A stretch of DNA of 27,522 bases from NCBI GenBank assembly GCA_021826485.1, contig JAKAZX010000005.1, positions 1 to 27,522 on the forward strand, written 5' to 3'. Every line of letters starts with the position of its first letter. Within the stretch, counting starts at the first letter, position 1. This document shows, one piece after another, positions 14,592 to 21,701 of the stretch. The stretch is from Pseudomonadota bacterium. Lineage in GTDB: Bacteria; Pseudomonadota; Alphaproteobacteria; Acetobacterales; Acetobacteraceae. Below the pieces are notes generated by a model, which ran no database searches, was not told where the DNA came from, and saw nothing but the letters and a program-made list of their open reading frames with translations. A program made the translations under genes and the position numbers.

Positions 14592-15403
14592 GCCACGCGC
14601 CTCCCGAACAGCTTGCTCATCAATCCCCGCCGTTCCTCGGGTACCGAGACCGGCAGCGTCTCGCCCTGCAGGCGCTTCGCCGCGTCGGAATAGGCGCGGG
14701 CGGGGGCGCTGTCCGGCGCATGCAGCACGACCGGCGCGCCGACGTTGGATGCCGCCAGGACCGCCTCGCTCTCCGGCACGATGCCGAGCAGCGGGATCGA
14801 CAGGATTTCCAGTACGTCGTCCACCTTCAGCATCTCCCCGCGCATCGCCCGCGCGGGGTTGTAGCGTGTCAGCAGCAGGTGTTTTTCCACCCGCTCGCCC
14901 TTCTCGGCGCGCGCGGTCTTGGAATCCAGCATGCCGATGATCCGGTCGGAGTCGCGCACCGAGGAAATTTCCGGGTTGGTGACGACGACCGCCATGTCGG
15001 CATTGTGCATCGCCAGCATCGCGCCCTTCTCGATGCCGGCGGGGCTGTCGCAGATCACCCAGTCGAACTTCTCCTTCAGCTCGCCGATGACGCGGTTGAC
15101 ACCCTCCTGCGTCAGCGCGTCCTTGTCGCGCGTCTGGCTTGCCGGCAGCAGGTGCAGGGTCTCGATGCGCTTGTCGCGGATCAACGCCTGCGACAGCCTG
15201 GCGTCGCCCTGAATCACGTTGATCAGGTCGAACACCACCCGCCGCTCCGCCCCCATGACGAGGTCGAGGTTGCGCAGCCCGACGTCGAAATCCACCACGA
15301 CGACGCTGCGGCCGGACTGCGCGAGCGCGGCCCCCAGCGCCGCAGTGGACGTGGTCTTGCCCACCCCGCCCTTGCCCGACGTCACCACCAGCACCTTGGC
15401 CAT
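14588..15403 (-). CDS. minD: Septum site-determining ATPase MinD
   Basis: 271 residues, ParA/MinD family membrane ATPase that recruits MinC to the membrane. The deviant Walker A is GKGGVGKTTS (residues 10-19; Lys11 and Lys16), followed by VVVVDFDVGLRNLDLVMG, the Walker-B-like DWVICDSPAGIEKGA and VVTNPEISSVRDSDR. The C-terminal EERRGLMSKLFGRRVA is the amphipathic membrane-targeting helix. The start sits 56 nt after the minC stop, with a perfect GC-rich hairpin in that gap; minE follows by ATGA overlap. All residues needed for ATP hydrolysis and membrane binding seem to be present. Confidence 0.97.
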   Translation of the reverse strand: MAKVLVVTSGKGGVGKTTSTAALGAALAQSGRSVVVVDFDVGLRNLDLVMGAERRVVFDLINVIQGDARLSQALIRDKRIETLHLLPASQTRDKDALTQEGVNRVIGELKEKFDWVICDSPAGIEKGAMLAMHNADMAVVVTNPEISSVRDSDRIIGMLDSKTARAEKGERVEKHLLLTRYNPARAMRGEMLKVDDVLEILSIPLLGIVPESEAVLAASNVGAPVVLHAPDSAPARAYSDAAKRLQGETLPVSVPEERRGLMSKLFGRRVA

Positions 15404-15420
15404 CCGCTCGCACCCCTCCA

Positions 15421-15442
15421 GGGCGGCCTTTTCCGGCCGCCC
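15421..15442 (-). other. Perfect 8-bp hairpin between minC and minD
   Basis: On + the sequence is GGGCGGCC, a six-base loop TTTTCC, then GGCCGCCC. In the leftward transcript the loop is GGAAAA. It lies 18 nt upstream of the minD start and 15 nt after the minC stop. There is no U tract after it, so it is not a typical intrinsic terminator; it could be an RNA-stability or processing element that sets MinC lower than MinD. The GGAAAA loop is purine-rich, so it might also present a ribosome-binding-like sequence. Confidence 0.6.
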
Positions 15443-15459
15443 GCAAATTCCGGTATCCG

Positions 15460-16152
15460 TCAGTCGAGCCCTGCCACAACCATCGAGTCGCCGGAAAGCC
15501 ATGCTTGTGCCGGCTTGCCGCGCAATTGCGGCTCGATGTCGTCGGCGGTGCGATACAGGCCGTCGATCGCCAGCAGTTCCGCTTCCAGCCGGCGGCAGAA
15601 GATGCGGGCCTGCGCGTTGCCGGACATGCCGGCGACCGCCCGCCCGCGCAGCGTGCCGTAGATGTGGATCGAGCCGCCGGCGACCACCTCGGCCCCCGAG
15701 CCGACGCTGCCGACCACCGTCACGTCGCCGCGCGGAAACACCACGGACTGCCCCGAGCGCACCGGCTGGTCGAGCAGCAGGGAGGCGGGTTCGACCGGGG
15801 GCGGCGCCTCCGGCACGCTGGCGGCGATACCGTCGGCGACCGTCCGCCCGCCGGTCAGCAGCGGCGGCAGTTCGACGCCGACCGCATTCGGCTCGATCCC
15901 TTCGATCCCCACCAGCCGGATGCCGCGCGCCGCCAGCGCCTCCAGCAGTCCGGCCACCAGTTCGGGCACGGCGGCCAGCGCCGTCAGATCGGCCATCACC
16001 GGCTTGCCGGCGAAATAGGCGGGCGATCGCTGCATCTGCGCATCCAGCCCGTCCAACCATGCGTCGAGCGGCGGTTCCGGCACCAACACCAGCGCGATGA
16101 AGGAGCGGCCACGGACTCGGACGAAGGGGCGGGAACGGGAAGCGGCGGTCAC
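15460..16152 (-). CDS. minC: Septum formation inhibitor MinC
   Basis: 230 residues; inhibits FtsZ assembly away from mid-cell when recruited by MinD. The N-terminal domain (about 1-105, with FVRVRGRSFIALVL) is divergent, as usual for MinC; the C-terminal beta-helix (about 120-220) has the typical turns DVTVVGSVGSGAEVVAGGSIHIYGTLRGRAVAG (split across 141-175) and the ARIFCRRLEAELLAIDG..R segment that forms the MinD interface. A Pro-rich linker (113-120) separates them. First gene of the min operon. The gene upstream (16221-16913) is on the same strand, 68 nt away. Confidence 0.92.
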   Translation of the reverse strand: MTAASRSRPFVRVRGRSFIALVLVPEPPLDAWLDGLDAQMQRSPAYFAGKPVMADLTALAAVPELVAGLLEALAARGIRLVGIEGIEPNAVGVELPPLLTGGRTVADGIAASVPEAPPPVEPASLLLDQPVRSGQSVVFPRGDVTVVGSVGSGAEVVAGGSIHIYGTLRGRAVAGMSGNAQARIFCRRLEAELLAIDGLYRTADDIEPQLRGKPAQAWLSGDSMVVAGLD

Positions 16153-16220
16153 GCGGCCGGGCTACCGTCCGCTCCCGGTTCCGTCAACCGAATCCCGCAG
16201 TCGATACGCCCGCGTCGCCG

Positions 16221-16913
16221 CTAATCGGCCGGCGGCTGCTTGGGGCCGGGGGCAACCGGCACCAGCGCCCCGGAATTGCTGCCGATCGCCTGCACCGCCA
16301 GCACCTGCCCGAACGGTGTCTGCAGCGCATAGCCCTGCGCCGCCAGTCGCGCGCCGGGGGCGAGCAGGCCGGTGACGCTGCGCGCCGCGCCGGCTGGCAG
16401 GCGCAGTTCCATGCCGTCGCCCAGCAGCGCGCCGTCGGTCTGCCCGTCGGCGCCGTGCAGCGGGCGCAGGACGCGGCCGGTCAGCGTCGTCTCCCGCGCG
16501 CCGGGGGGCGGCAGGCCGAGCGGGCGGGGCGGCTCGTCGTGACGGGCGGCGAGCGGCGCCGGCGGTGCGGCCGGCCCGACCAGCGCCTTGCCGGTGCGCG
16601 CATCGGTCACGCTGGTCGCCGTCATCACGCCGGGGGTGGGGGTTCGCCAGCCCTGCACATGCACCTCGTCGCCCGGCTGCACCGCCTGTTCCAGCACCGC
16701 GGCGAGCGCGCGCGGCGTGTGCACCTCGGTGCCGTCGTCGAGCAGCATCCCGTTCACCCGCCCGTCGGCGGCGAGGGTGAAGTTGCGCACGGTGCCGTCG
16801 ACACCGCTGGCGCCCTGGGCGCCGGGCGGCGGCGGCGTGGCCGGCAGCGGTTCGGCGGCGAGCGCGCCGCCGGGCAGCATGAATGCCAGCAGCAACAGGG
16901 TGCGGAGCGACAT
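16221..16913 (-). CDS. Secreted protein with two similar beta-type repeats
   Basis: 230 residues. Met at 16913 begins a clear signal peptide (MSLRTLLLLAFMLPGGALAA, cleavage after about residue 20) and GGAGG lies about ten bases upstream; the longer in-frame extension is not credible. Two segments resemble each other: one near residues 36-90 (GTVRNFTLAADGRVNGMLLDDG.EV...VQPGDEVHVQGW) and one near 145-205 (LTGRVLRPLHGADGQTDGALLGDGMELRL...LAPGARLAAQGY). Each has G-x-V, a DG-x-x-(N/D)G-x-LL-x-DG turn and a closing PGxxxxxQG. This is the look of OB-fold-like or small beta-barrel repeats separated by a Pro-rich linker. No enzyme motif. Likely periplasmic. Diverges from the Ntn-hydrolase-like gene over 133 nt. 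Confidence 0.72.
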   Translation of the reverse strand: MSLRTLLLLAFMLPGGALAAEPLPATPPPPGAQGASGVDGTVRNFTLAADGRVNGMLLDDGTEVHTPRALAAVLEQAVQPGDEVHVQGWRTPTPGVMTATSVTDARTGKALVGPAAPPAPLAARHDEPPRPLGLPPPGARETTLTGRVLRPLHGADGQTDGALLGDGMELRLPAGAARSVTGLLAPGARLAAQGYALQTPFGQVLAVQAIGSNSGALVPVAPGPKQPPAD

Positions 16914-17012
16914 CTCCCATCCTCCCCTTCCGCGATTCCCAAGACGACGGCACGGCGGGAAGTTGCATCCGGCGGATTTCGCTGGATCGTTTCGATGCCG
17001 TGCTTTACCCAC

Positions 17013-17028
17013 CTCACGGACGCGTGAG
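17013..17028. promoter_or_regulatory. Inverted repeat before the Ntn-hydrolase-like gene
   Basis: CTCACG, spacer GACG, CGTGAG: perfect 6-bp arms, 18 nt before the ATG at 17047 and inside the 133-nt divergent region shared with the secreted-protein gene. It could be an operator or a short leader hairpin. Six-bp palindromes occur by chance in such GC-rich DNA, so the call is weak. Confidence 0.35.
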
Positions 17029-17046
17029 CGGGACGGCGGGGTCGCG

Positions 17047-18117
17047 ATGACCATCCAGGTTGCGGTGATGAACGGCTACGGCCTGGCGATGGCCAGCGAC
17101 CGCCACGTGTTCCGTGGCAGCGACACCCGATCGACCGGGCAGGAGGTGAAGCTGCTGCGGCTGCGCGGCAGCGTGCCGGCGGCCATGATGGCCTCCGGCC
17201 CGTTCGCGATGTTCGGCCTGCCCGTCTCGCGCCTCGTGCTGCGGCTGGAACGCGCGCTGGCCGCTTCGTCGCGCACGCCGGAGGCGCTCGCCCGGGCGGT
17301 GCTGGCGGCATTCGCCGCGCGGCTGGAGGGGGCGGCGCAGGAGGCGGATGCGGATCTGATGGCGGAAGTGGCGGCCGAGGTCGCCGCCCGCGCCCGCCGC
17401 GCCGCCCCCGGCGCGGCGGCGGGGCTGCTGGCCGTGCTGGCGGAACAGGCCGCGGCACCGGCGCTGCCGGATGCGGCGGCGGTGGAGGCGGCCGGGCAGG
17501 CGGCCTGGGCGGCCTGCGCGGCGCGGATGGCGGGGGCGGGCACCGATCTGGCAGGGCTGCTGGCGGAGCCCGAACTGTCCGGGCGGGCGGTGGCCGGGGC
17601 GCTGTCGCGCGACTGGCGGCGGGCTGGCGACCTCTATGTCACGGTCGGGCTGGTCTGTCCGGCGACCGGCGTGCCGGTGCTGATCGCGCTGCGGCTCTGG
17701 CGCGGCCTCGGCGGCCGGCTGCACTTCGCCTCCCGGCTGGACGCCGACTATGAGGCGGCATGGCGCGCCGGCCGGACGGTGGTGGTGGCACAGGGCTCCG
17801 GCCGGCCGCTGGTGGAGGCGATGCTGGACGGGCTGGCGGAGGAACACTGGGCCGCCCTGCCGCCCGCCGGGCAGGAGGGGGTGCGGCCCGGCATGGACGC
17901 GCGCTGGGACCGGGCGCATGGCCGCCTCGGCATCGCCAGCCCCGAGGAACTGGCGGCGGTGGCGACCGGGCTGGTGCGCGGCGCGGAGGTGATCGGCTTC
18001 CTGACGCGCGAGGCGGAGGGGACGGTGGCCGAGGTGGACTGCCTGCGCCTCGGCCCGCGGGACGTGGCGGCGGGCGTGCTGCCGGCCGTGCCGCCCCGGC
18101 GCGGGGCGCGCCGCTGA
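17047..18117 (+). CDS. Predicted Ntn-hydrolase / proteasome-subunit-like protein
   Basis: 356 residues. The N-terminus after Met is TIQVAVMNGYGLAMASDRH: if Met1 is removed, Thr becomes residue 1 and the Asp in ASDR falls at position 17, exactly as the catalytic Thr1/Asp17 of proteasome beta subunits; a lysine follows at 34 (usually 33). MMASGPFAMFG resembles the S-loop region. Later segments GDLYVTVGLVCPATGVPVLIAL, TVVVAQGSGRPLVEAML and the C-terminal EGTVAEVDCLRL resemble strands and the GSG turn of this superfamily. An Ala-rich helical insert fills 78-200. The resemblance is to uncharacterised bacterial Ntn-type proteins, not to HslV or 20S core subunits. Whether it is an active peptidase is unknown. 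The Shine-Dalgarno is weak; the frame is open upstream, but the Met-Thr start decides. Confidence 0.66.
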   Translation: MTIQVAVMNGYGLAMASDRHVFRGSDTRSTGQEVKLLRLRGSVPAAMMASGPFAMFGLPVSRLVLRLERALAASSRTPEALARAVLAAFAARLEGAAQEADADLMAEVAAEVAARARRAAPGAAAGLLAVLAEQAAAPALPDAAAVEAAGQAAWAACAARMAGAGTDLAGLLAEPELSGRAVAGALSRDWRRAGDLYVTVGLVCPATGVPVLIALRLWRGLGGRLHFASRLDADYEAAWRAGRTVVVAQGSGRPLVEAMLDGLAEEHWAALPPAGQEGVRPGMDARWDRAHGRLGIASPEELAAVATGLVRGAEVIGFLTREAEGTVAEVDCLRLGPRDVAAGVLPAVPPRRGARR

Positions 18118-18140
18118 GGCGGCCGGCAACCCCTGCCGCG

Positions 18141-18165
18141 CTCGCCGGTTCTGCTTGCCGGCGAG
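18141..18165 (+). other. Perfect 8-bp GC hairpin before a small ORF
   Basis: CTCGCCGG, nine-base loop TTCTGCTTG, CCGGCGAG. It lies 23 nt after the stop of the Ntn-hydrolase-like gene and ends 6 nt before the AGGAGGG ribosome-binding site of the 53-residue ORF. No T tract follows, so a standard intrinsic terminator is unlikely; it might limit read-through, protect an mRNA end or influence translation of the small ORF. Confidence 0.55.
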
Positions 18166-18182
18166 AGGTGCAGGAGGGGGCG

Positions 18183-18344
18183 ATGCCGCAGGAGCTTCCG
18201 GCGCCCGGCTTCCCGGTGTCGGGCGATGCGGTCCACACCTGGTTCGTGGACCGCTATGGGCGGGAGCCGAGTGCCGCCGAGCTGACCGAGCTGCTCAACG
18301 CGATGGCGGCGCGGGACGCAACGCCGCCGGTGCGCGGAACGTGA
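18183..18344 (+). CDS. Small 53-residue protein of unknown function
   Basis: Short ORF preceded by a nearly ideal AGGAGGGGG Shine-Dalgarno five bases before the ATG, one of the strongest in the window, which is the main reason to accept it. The product is soluble and acidic to neutral, with a central HTWFVDRYGREPSAAELTEL stretch that predicts two short helices joined by a Gly-Arg-Glu-Pro turn, and a disordered tail. No family recognised. It follows the Ntn-hydrolase-like gene by 65 nt, with a hairpin between, so it could be a partner or a substrate, but that is only a guess. The last 50 bases overlap the convergent MFS gene. Confidence 0.55.
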   Translation: MPQELPAPGFPVSGDAVHTWFVDRYGREPSAAELTELLNAMAARDATPPVRGT

Positions 18345-19479
18345 GGGCGATGGCGGCGGCCATCAGCACGATGGCCGCGACGATGACCGCGACGCAGCCC
18401 GGCCAGCCGGCATGCCGCCACACCGGCGCCGGCAGTACCGCGCCCAGCCCGCCGCCGACATAGTAGACCGCAACATAGAGGCCGACCGCGCTCGACCGGG
18501 CGCGCTGCGCGGCGACCCCGATATAGCCGAGCGCCAGCGCCTGGGCGACGAACAGCCCGGCGCAGACCATCGCCAGCCCGGCGATGATGGCGGGCAGCGA
18601 GGGCGCCAGCGTCAGCGCCTCCCCGGCGGCGGCGATGGCGGCGGCGACCGTGCCGGTGGCGATGCGGCCGACGCGCACCGCGGCGCGGGTGGCGAGCGGC
18701 GTCGTCACCACGCCGATCATGTAGACCCCGAACACCGCGCCGAGCGCGCCCGGCGACAGGCTGAAGGGCGCCGCCGCGAGGCGCAGATTGATGAAGGTGA
18801 AGGTGGCGACGACGCCGAACAGCATCGTCGCGCCGACCGCGCAGCAACCCCACAGGCGCGGATTGCCGGCATGCTCGCGCCAGCCGCGCAGGATCGCGCG
18901 CAGCCCGCCACGCTCGGGGCGGAAGTTCCGTTCCCGCGGCAGCAGCGCGGCGATCACCACCGCTGCCAGCGCGGTCGCCGCGGCGACCGCGCCGAAGCCG
19001 ACCCGCCAGCCGCCGTAATCCGCCGCGACGCCGGCGATGAAGCGCCCGGCGAAGCCGCCCGCGATGGCGCCGGACGAGTAGACGCCGGCGGCCCGGATCC
19101 CGGCCGGGCCGCTGCATTCGTCGGCGATGTAGGCGATGGTGACGGTGAAGATGAACGGCAGCAGCAGCCCCTGTGCGAACCGCCACAGCAGCAGGGCGCG
19201 GAAACTGGGGGCGGTGGCGACCAGCAGGGTCGGCAGGATGACCAGCATCGCCGCCGCCACGATCAGCCGCTTGCGCCCGAGCATGTCGGAGATCGCGCCG
19301 GCGAACGGCGCGACGATCGCGACCGCCAGCAGCGAGGCGGTGATGGCGAGCCCGACCTGCGCCGGCGCGATGCCGAAACTGGCGGCGAGGGCCGGCAGGA
19401 TCGCCTGCGGGGTGTAGAGATTGAGGAACGTCGCGATGCCCGCCGCGGCCACCGCCACCGGCAGGCGCGCCGGGATCAT
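18295..19479 (-). CDS. MFS transporter, YnfM-like exporter
   Basis: 394 residues with 12 predicted membrane helices. Signature pieces: FLNLYTPQAILPALAASFGI in helix 1, ITASLLAVAIVAPFAGAISDMLGRKRLI (the MFS motif A with D-x-x-GRK-R between helices 2 and 3), WRFAQGLLLPF in helix 4, and a long loop with RERNFRPERGG before helix 7. This resembles E. coli YnfM and related arabinose-efflux-like exporters; substrate unknown. The ATG overlaps the mepA stop by ATGA, so MepA and the exporter are coupled. The extended frame upstream of 19479 runs out of frame through mepA and is discarded. The C-terminal tail (APAALRPAPPSR) lies opposite the 53-residue ORF. Confidence 0.88.
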   Translation of the reverse strand: MIPARLPVAVAAAGIATFLNLYTPQAILPALAASFGIAPAQVGLAITASLLAVAIVAPFAGAISDMLGRKRLIVAAAMLVILPTLLVATAPSFRALLLWRFAQGLLLPFIFTVTIAYIADECSGPAGIRAAGVYSSGAIAGGFAGRFIAGVAADYGGWRVGFGAVAAATALAAVVIAALLPRERNFRPERGGLRAILRGWREHAGNPRLWGCCAVGATMLFGVVATFTFINLRLAAAPFSLSPGALGAVFGVYMIGVVTTPLATRAAVRVGRIATGTVAAAIAAAGEALTLAPSLPAIIAGLAMVCAGLFVAQALALGYIGVAAQRARSSAVGLYVAVYYVGGGLGAVLPAPVWRHAGWPGCVAVIVAAIVLMAAAIALTFRAPAALRPAPPSR

Positions 19480-20255
19480 TCGCCGAGCACCGCGCGGCAG
19501 GCGGCCGGCAGCACCGGCCGGCCGGCGGGGGCGGCCGGCGGCGCGGGATGGTCGATCTGGTCGAACCACCAGTCGAGCGTGGCATCGCAGCCGTCGCCCG
19601 GCGGCGGCGGCGCGCCCTCCGCACAGCGCGGCTGGTCGGCCGGGCAGCGCAGGCGGATATGCATGTGGCTGCTGTGCCCCCACCACGGCCGGATCAGCCG
19701 CAGCCAGCTCCGGTCGCCGGTCGCGTCCAGGCACAGGCGGCGCTTGATCGCGGGATGCACGAAGATGCGATCGACGCCGGGCAGCGTCGCGGCGAGGCGC
19801 AGCAGCGTCACATGCGCCGCGGTCCAGCGCGCCGGGTCCACGTCGTGCCCGTCGGCGCGCACCAGGCTCGGCGGCTCCAGCGCCTCGCGCGCCGCGACCG
19901 GCAGCAGCGGATGGGGCGCCAGATCGAGCCAGACATCCGCCTCCAGCCCGATCTCATGCCCGACATGCCCGCCGGCGAGCGGCCCGCCATGCGGCGCCGA
20001 GAGATCGCCGACATACAGGTCGGGCAGGCCCGCCGCATGGGCGCGGCGGCCGAGTTCGAGCAGGGCAGCGAGCAGTTCCGGCGCGCCCCAGAAGGCGCTG
20101 CGGGAGGCGCGGATGGTCTGCAGCCCCGGCGCGTCATCGGGCAGGCGCCGGGCGCCGATGATGCAGCCGGCATCCGGCCGGCCGATGATCTCCGCGGCCG
20201 GGGGCGCGGCGGCACACAAGGGCAGCAGCGCCAGCAGCAGAAGGGTCCTGCGCAT
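19476..20255 (-). CDS. mepA: Penicillin-insensitive murein endopeptidase MepA
   Basis: 259 residues; a periplasmic LAS-type metallopeptidase that cuts D-Ala-meso-DAP cross-links in peptidoglycan. Signal peptide at 1-17 (MRRTLLLLALLPLCAAA). The zinc/catalytic residues match E. coli MepA in spacing: His97 and His100 in GGHVGHEIGLEAD, Asp107, and the His194-x2-His197-x-His199 cluster in WWGHSSHMHIRLRCP. GDLSAPHGGPLAGG upstream is also diagnostic. The usual Gln after the second His (SHQ) is Glu101 here. Conserved cysteines (31, 175, 204 and later) support disulfides in the periplasm. The stop overlaps the MFS start by ATGA. The Shine-Dalgarno is weak. Confidence 0.94.
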   Translation of the reverse strand: MRRTLLLLALLPLCAAAPPAAEIIGRPDAGCIIGARRLPDDAPGLQTIRASRSAFWGAPELLAALLELGRRAHAAGLPDLYVGDLSAPHGGPLAGGHVGHEIGLEADVWLDLAPHPLLPVAAREALEPPSLVRADGHDVDPARWTAAHVTLLRLAATLPGVDRIFVHPAIKRRLCLDATGDRSWLRLIRPWWGHSSHMHIRLRCPADQPRCAEGAPPPPGDGCDATLDWWFDQIDHPAPPAAPAGRPVLPAACRAVLGE

Positions 20256-20309
20256 CGGCCGTTGCTGGCAAGCAGCGGCGGCGGCGTCAATACGTCGCGG
20301 CCGGGCCGT

Positions 20310-21305
20310 TCAGCCGCCGCGGCTGAGTGAGGGCGGGATCGCCAGATAGGCGAGGCGGCGCAGCTCCTTGCGGCCGCGGGCGACGGTGTCGAGGATCATG
20401 CCGCAGGCGAAGGACAGGAAGGACAGCAGCACGAGGCCGGTGGCCAGCACCGCGCTCGGCAGGCGCGGGACGAGACCGGTGCGGTGGAACTCCTCGATCA
20501 CCGGCACCCCGGCGGCGAGGCCGGCCAGCAGCAGCGCCAGCCCCGCCCAGGCGAACACCTGCAACGGCCGTTCCTGGCGCACCAGCACCGTGATCGTGTT
20601 GAGGATGCGCGCGCCGTCCGACCAGGTGCGCAGCTTCGACCGGCTGCCGGCCGGGCGTTCCTTGTAGCGCGTCGGCTGCTCGCCGACCGGCATGCCGAGT
20701 TCCAGCGCATGCACCGTCACCTCGGTCTCGATCTCGAACCCGGATGACAGGGCGGGGAACGATTTGACGAACCGGCGGCTGAACACCCGGTAGCCGGACA
20801 GCATGTCCGATACCCGCGCGCCGAACACCGCGCGCACGAGGCCGGTCAGCACGCGGTTGCCGAACTGGTGGCCGCGCCGGTAGGCGATCGCGGCGATGTC
20901 GGCGGCGCTGACCCGCTGGCCGGTCACCATGTCCAGTTGCTCGTCGAGCAGGCGGCGCACCATCGCCGGTGCGTCGGCGGCGTCATAGGTATCGTCGCCA
21001 TCGACCAGGACATAGATGTCGGCGTCGATATCGGCGAACCCGCGGCGGATCACGTGGCCCTTGCCCTGCTGGGTTTCCCGCCGCACCACCGCCCCCGCCG
21101 CGCGCGCCGCCGCGGCGGTGCCGTCGCCGGAGTTGTTGTCGTAGACATAGACCGTCGCGCCCGGCAGGGCGGTGCGGAAATCCGCGACGACCTTCGGGAT
21201 CGCCACCGCCTCGTTATGGCAGGGGATCAGCACCGCGAGTTTCAACCCGGCCCACGGAACCGGCACGGGCGACAGAGCGAGGGCCTGTTCGAGCAGCGTA
21301 TCCAT
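20310..21305 (-). CDS. Family 2 glycosyltransferase, polyprenyl-phosphate sugar synthase-like
   Basis: 331 residues. GT-A domain with LAVLIPCHNEAVAI (24-37), DNNSGDGT (56-63), the donor/metal site VDGDDTYDAADAP (101-113; Asp102, Asp104, Asp105), DMLSGYRVFSRRFVKSFP and a FEIETEVTVHALE acceptor region, then two C-terminal membrane helices (about 255-275 and 290-312). This is the arrangement of enzymes that transfer a sugar from a nucleotide donor to undecaprenyl phosphate on the cytosolic membrane face (DPM1/GtrB-like). The gene lies 18 nt downstream of the GtrA-family gene on the same strand; GtrA/GtrB-type pairs together make and flip a lipid-linked sugar for O-antigen or glycan decoration. 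Confidence 0.93.
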   Translation of the reverse strand: MDTLLEQALALSPVPVPWAGLKLAVLIPCHNEAVAIPKVVADFRTALPGATVYVYDNNSGDGTAAAARAAGAVVRRETQQGKGHVIRRGFADIDADIYVLVDGDDTYDAADAPAMVRRLLDEQLDMVTGQRVSAADIAAIAYRRGHQFGNRVLTGLVRAVFGARVSDMLSGYRVFSRRFVKSFPALSSGFEIETEVTVHALELGMPVGEQPTRYKERPAGSRSKLRTWSDGARILNTITVLVRQERPLQVFAWAGLALLLAGLAAGVPVIEEFHRTGLVPRLPSAVLATGLVLLSFLSFACGMILDTVARGRKELRRLAYLAIPPSLSRGG

Positions 21306-21323
21306 GCCGCCCCACTAGCATCA

Positions 21324-21701
21324 TCACCGAAACACCAGCCGTCGCGAGAGCGTGAAGTTGGCAAACATTCCGGTGATCGAACCCGCACCGACCGCAATCA
21401 CCGGATTCGCCGCGCACAATGCCGAGACAGTCACCAGGATGAAATACGCGCCACGGTTGAGAACGAAGCCCAGGCTGTTGGCCGCGAGAAACATCGCCCA
21501 CTGCCGGTGCAGCGCGCCGCTGCCCATGCCGCGGAAGGTCCAGACGCGATTGATTGCCCAGTTTGCCGTGGCCGCGACCAGGAAAGCCAGCAGTCCCGCC
21601 CCGTAGAGGCCGAGCATCCCGCGCGTGGCGTAGACGGTCGCGGTGTCCACCAGGAAGCCGAACGTGCCGACGATCCCGAAGCGGAGGAACTGCATCATCA
21701 T
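21324..21701 (-). CDS. GtrA-family membrane protein (lipid-linked sugar flippase-like)
   Basis: 125 residues with four hydrophobic helices. Family features: FLRFGIVGTFGFLVDTATVY (5-24), NWAINRVWTF (45-54), a loop around residue 60, a third and fourth helix, and the C-terminal FTLSRRLVF typical of GtrA (NF..n+.wvF). Such proteins are thought to flip undecaprenyl-phosphate-linked sugar made by a GT2 partner, which is encoded 18 nt downstream. Three consecutive Met codons (21701-21693) leave the start uncertain by two residues. Two adjacent TGA stops end the gene. Upstream the frame continues open for more than 3 kb antisense to the cox genes, an artefact of GC-rich coding. Confidence 0.86.
   Translation of the reverse strand: MMMQFLRFGIVGTFGFLVDTATVYATRGMLGLYGAGLLAFLVAATANWAINRVWTFRGMGSGALHRQWAMFLAANSLGFVLNRGAYFILVTVSALCAANPVIAVGAGSITGMFANFTLSRRLVFR

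Noticed and set aside
16588..17046. N-terminal extension of the Ntn-hydrolase-like gene upstream of 17047
   Set aside because: The extension is antisense to the signal-peptide gene and low complexity; the Met-Thr start gives the exact Thr1/Asp17 spacing.
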